Assembly (NCBI GenBank): GCA_046498185.1
Contig: JAWOBE010000084.1
Span: 1 to 22,160, forward strand
From: CAYXDR01 sp046498185
Lineage (GTDB): Bacteria; Desulfobacterota; DSM-4660; Desulfatiglandales; Desulfatiglandaceae
DNA length: 22,160 nt
Reading direction: 5' to 3'
Position numbers and translations under genes: made by a program
Part shown: positions 20,689 through 22,160 of the stretch, piece after piece
Numbering within the stretch: position 1 is the stretch's first letter
Layout: each line of letters opens with the position of its first letter
The notes under the pieces: generated by a model
What the model saw: the letters and a program-made list of their open reading frames with translations, nothing else
What the model was told of the DNA's origin: nothing
Database searches by the model: none

Positions 20689-21594
20689 ATGGCAGAAGGA
20701 AAAAAGAGAAAAAGTCCATTTCCTCCATGCATCGATGAGGTGAAATCATCATTATTACATGTCGACTCACCCCAGACAAAATCATCCTCGTACAAGCTGG
20801 CCTATCTTGACGGGGACTTTTTGATGCGCGACGAATCCCGCCCGGTCAGGCTGCTTCTGGAACATCTCAAGGCGGACCTCATCCAGAGCGATCACGGGAT
20901 ATTGTCCACCGTGGTGATTTTCGGCTCCGCACGCATTCCCGACCCTGAAACAGCCTCGGCACGACTCATGGCCGCCGAGGAAGAGGCGAGGAAAAAACCG
21001 TCCGATCCTGAAAGAGCACTCGAGGTTCAAAGGGCAAGAAGATGGCTCGCGAACAGTGTATATTACCGCGAGGCGCGGAAATTGGGAGAGCTGATTTCAA
21101 ACCGCCCCGGCTGCGGAGACGACGGCCACCTGGTGGTGACCACCGGTGGCGGGCCGGGCATAATGGAGGCCGCCAACCGGGGCGCCATGGATGCAGGCGC
21201 GGAAAACGTGGGTTTGAATATCGTCCTGCCCTTTGAGCAGGCGCCCAATCCGTATATCACCCCGGAGCTCAATTTTCAGTTCCATTATTTCGCCATCAGA
21301 AAAATGCATTTTCTTATGAGGGCAAGGGCGCTTGTTGTCTTTCCGGGGGGGTTCGGCACGCTCGACGAACTCTTCGAGGTGCTGACACTGGTTCAGACTC
21401 GCAAGGTTGATCCCATTCCGGTGCTTCTGTTCGGTAAAGAGTTCTGGCGCAGGGTCATTAATTTCGAAGCCTTGGTGGAAGAGGGGACAATAGCGGAAAG
21501 GGACCTTGATATATTTCACTACGTGGAAACCGCAGAAGAGGCATGGCAGTTCATTGAGAGGGATTGTTCTCTGCCTGAGGGAAAAAAACAATAA
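20689..21594 (+). CDS. LOG family protein (TIGR00730-like; nucleotide 5'-monophosphate phosphoribohydrolase-type)
   Basis: 301 residues. The diagnostic motifs are 'TTGGGPGIMEAANRGA' (151-166) and 'FPGGFGTLDELFE' (218-230), which together form the active site of LOG/PpnN-type proteins that cleave the N-glycosidic bond of nucleoside monophosphates. The Rossmann start 'TVVIFGSARIPDP' (74-86) is present. Relative to short LOG proteins (about 190) it has an N-terminal extension of ~70 residues and an inserted helical segment (about 88-125) before the GGG motif. Lysine-decarboxylase annotations for this family are wrong. AAAGGAG precedes the ATG. The 3' end overlaps the convergent histidine-kinase frame by 44 bases. 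Confidence 0.92.
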   Translation: MAEGKKRKSPFPPCIDEVKSSLLHVDSPQTKSSSYKLAYLDGDFLMRDESRPVRLLLEHLKADLIQSDHGILSTVVIFGSARIPDPETASARLMAAEEEARKKPSDPERALEVQRARRWLANSVYYREARKLGELISNRPGCGDDGHLVVTTGGGPGIMEAANRGAMDAGAENVGLNIVLPFEQAPNPYITPELNFQFHYFAIRKMHFLMRARALVVFPGGFGTLDELFEVLTLVQTRKVDPIPVLLFGKEFWRRVINFEALVEEGTIAERDLDIFHYVETAEEAWQFIERDCSLPEGKKQ

Positions 21595-22160
21595 ATGAAG
21601 TGCCTCCGGAATTCCTGCATTCTTCCGCCGATGGGATGGCCGCACATTTTGTGATGCATCCGGGGCATATGTCGGAGGAATTGGGCAAATATCGGCACCT
21701 GTTGGACTCCATCCGGATTTTGAACCCGTAACGTTCGGAAAATATTTTCATCCGCAACAAGTCGGCTCCTTTTCCGCCTGCATTAAAATCAAAGGGCTTT
21801 CTGCTCGAATAGGCCAGGGTTTCCTGGGTGGCGAAAAAACCTTCGAATATGCGCCTTTTCGCTTCGTCTTCAATCCCCACCCCGTAATCTCTGACCACAA
21901 GCTCGACTCCCTCGCCTCCGGGCTTCACTTCGATTTCAATGCTGGAACCATCCGGCGTGTTCTCGATCGCATTACGCACAAGACCGTCAAAAACCTTTTC
22001 CAGGCATTCAATCGGCACCTTCACGTCCGGCACGTCCTTGAGGGAAATTTCGATGTTTACCCCGCGGTGGGCCCATTGATCCCGGCTTGTCGCGAGGCGC
22101 TCCCCGACGAAGTTCTTCAAGTTCACATTCACCGGTTTCATCTCGCTGGGAGCGAAAACA
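21551..22160 (-). CDS. Sensor histidine kinase, C-terminal ATPase domain with Cys cluster (5' end outside window)
   Basis: The frame is open to the window edge, so the gene is truncated here; the Met at 22141 is internal. The HATPase_c domain is clear: N box 'VFDGLVRNAIENTPDG', G1 box 'VVRDYGVGIEDEAKR', F box 'IFEGFFATQE', G2 box 'NAGGKGADLLRMKIFSERYG'. Between G2 and the last strand ('SGGTSFIVFFP') sits a cysteine-rich insertion with Cys in 'NRCRYL', 'DICPGCITKCAA' and 'AEECRNSGG', six in all. It may bind a metal or Fe-S centre; I recall similar tails in kinases of Desulfobacterota. Sensor and dimerisation domains lie upstream of the window. The 3' end overlaps the LOG gene. Confidence 0.9.
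   Translation of the reverse strand, partial: VFAPSEMKPVNVNLKNFVGERLATSRDQWAHRGVNIEISLKDVPDVKVPIECLEKVFDGLVRNAIENTPDGSSIEIEVKPGGEGVELVVRDYGVGIEDEAKRRIFEGFFATQETLAYSSRKPFDFNAGGKGADLLRMKIFSERYGFKIRMESNRCRYLPNSSDICPGCITKCAAIPSAEECRNSGGTSFIVFFPQAENNPSQ

Overview
The window looks like chromosomal DNA of a Gram-negative bacterium, most likely a Desulfobacterota (deltaproteobacterial) lineage. The reasons are the exopolysaccharide export gene types, c-type cytochromes, dense intergenic repeat families, and a histidine-kinase tail with a cysteine cluster that I associate with that group. The taxonomic call is an inference; there is no marker gene other than one tRNA.

Region 1 (1-8742) is an exopolysaccharide locus. 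The 3' end of an SLBB-domain export protein lies on the + strand. Converging on it is a six-gene minus-strand run: nucleotide-sugar dehydrogenase (8742-7087), PHP-type tyrosine phosphatase (6911-6099), membrane-anchored TPR/jelly-roll protein (6117-4915), Wzz/BY-kinase fusion (4918-2480), a membrane-anchored J-domain protein (2470-803) and a small TPR lipoprotein (772-359). Kinase and phosphatase would form the usual switch controlling chain length and export. The J-protein and the two TPR proteins are unusual additions.

Region 2 (8743-12220) begins with repeat-rich non-coding DNA and then carries a + strand redox cluster: a small ORF, a ferric-reductase-like flavocytochrome, a mono-haem cytochrome c and a cytochrome P460-type protein. 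Two tandem 161-bp hairpin elements lie between the reductase and the cytochromes.

Region 3 (12224-14012) holds a stand-alone APS kinase (cysC), tRNA-Leu(UAG), a candidate TusA-like selenoprotein ORF with an in-frame UGA and a SECIS-like hairpin, and an unrecognised 108-residue protein.

Region 4 (14025-18651) is a full-length HrpA-type RNA helicase, apparently with a dispersed repeat read in frame, followed by a BrnT/BrnA toxin-antitoxin pair. The brnT toxin is frameshifted at an A7 tract; brnA is intact.

Region 5 (18652-22160) has an alanine-glyoxylate-type aminotransferase bracketed by two near-identical 127-bp direct repeats made of mini-hairpins, then a LOG-family nucleotide-binding protein, and the C-terminal part of a sensor histidine kinase that overlaps it tail to tail.

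The most interesting item is the UGA-containing TusA-like ORF at 13352-13594. Next come the J-protein in the polysaccharide operon, the flavocytochrome/cytochrome c/P460 cluster, the frameshifted toxin, and the hairpin repeat families.
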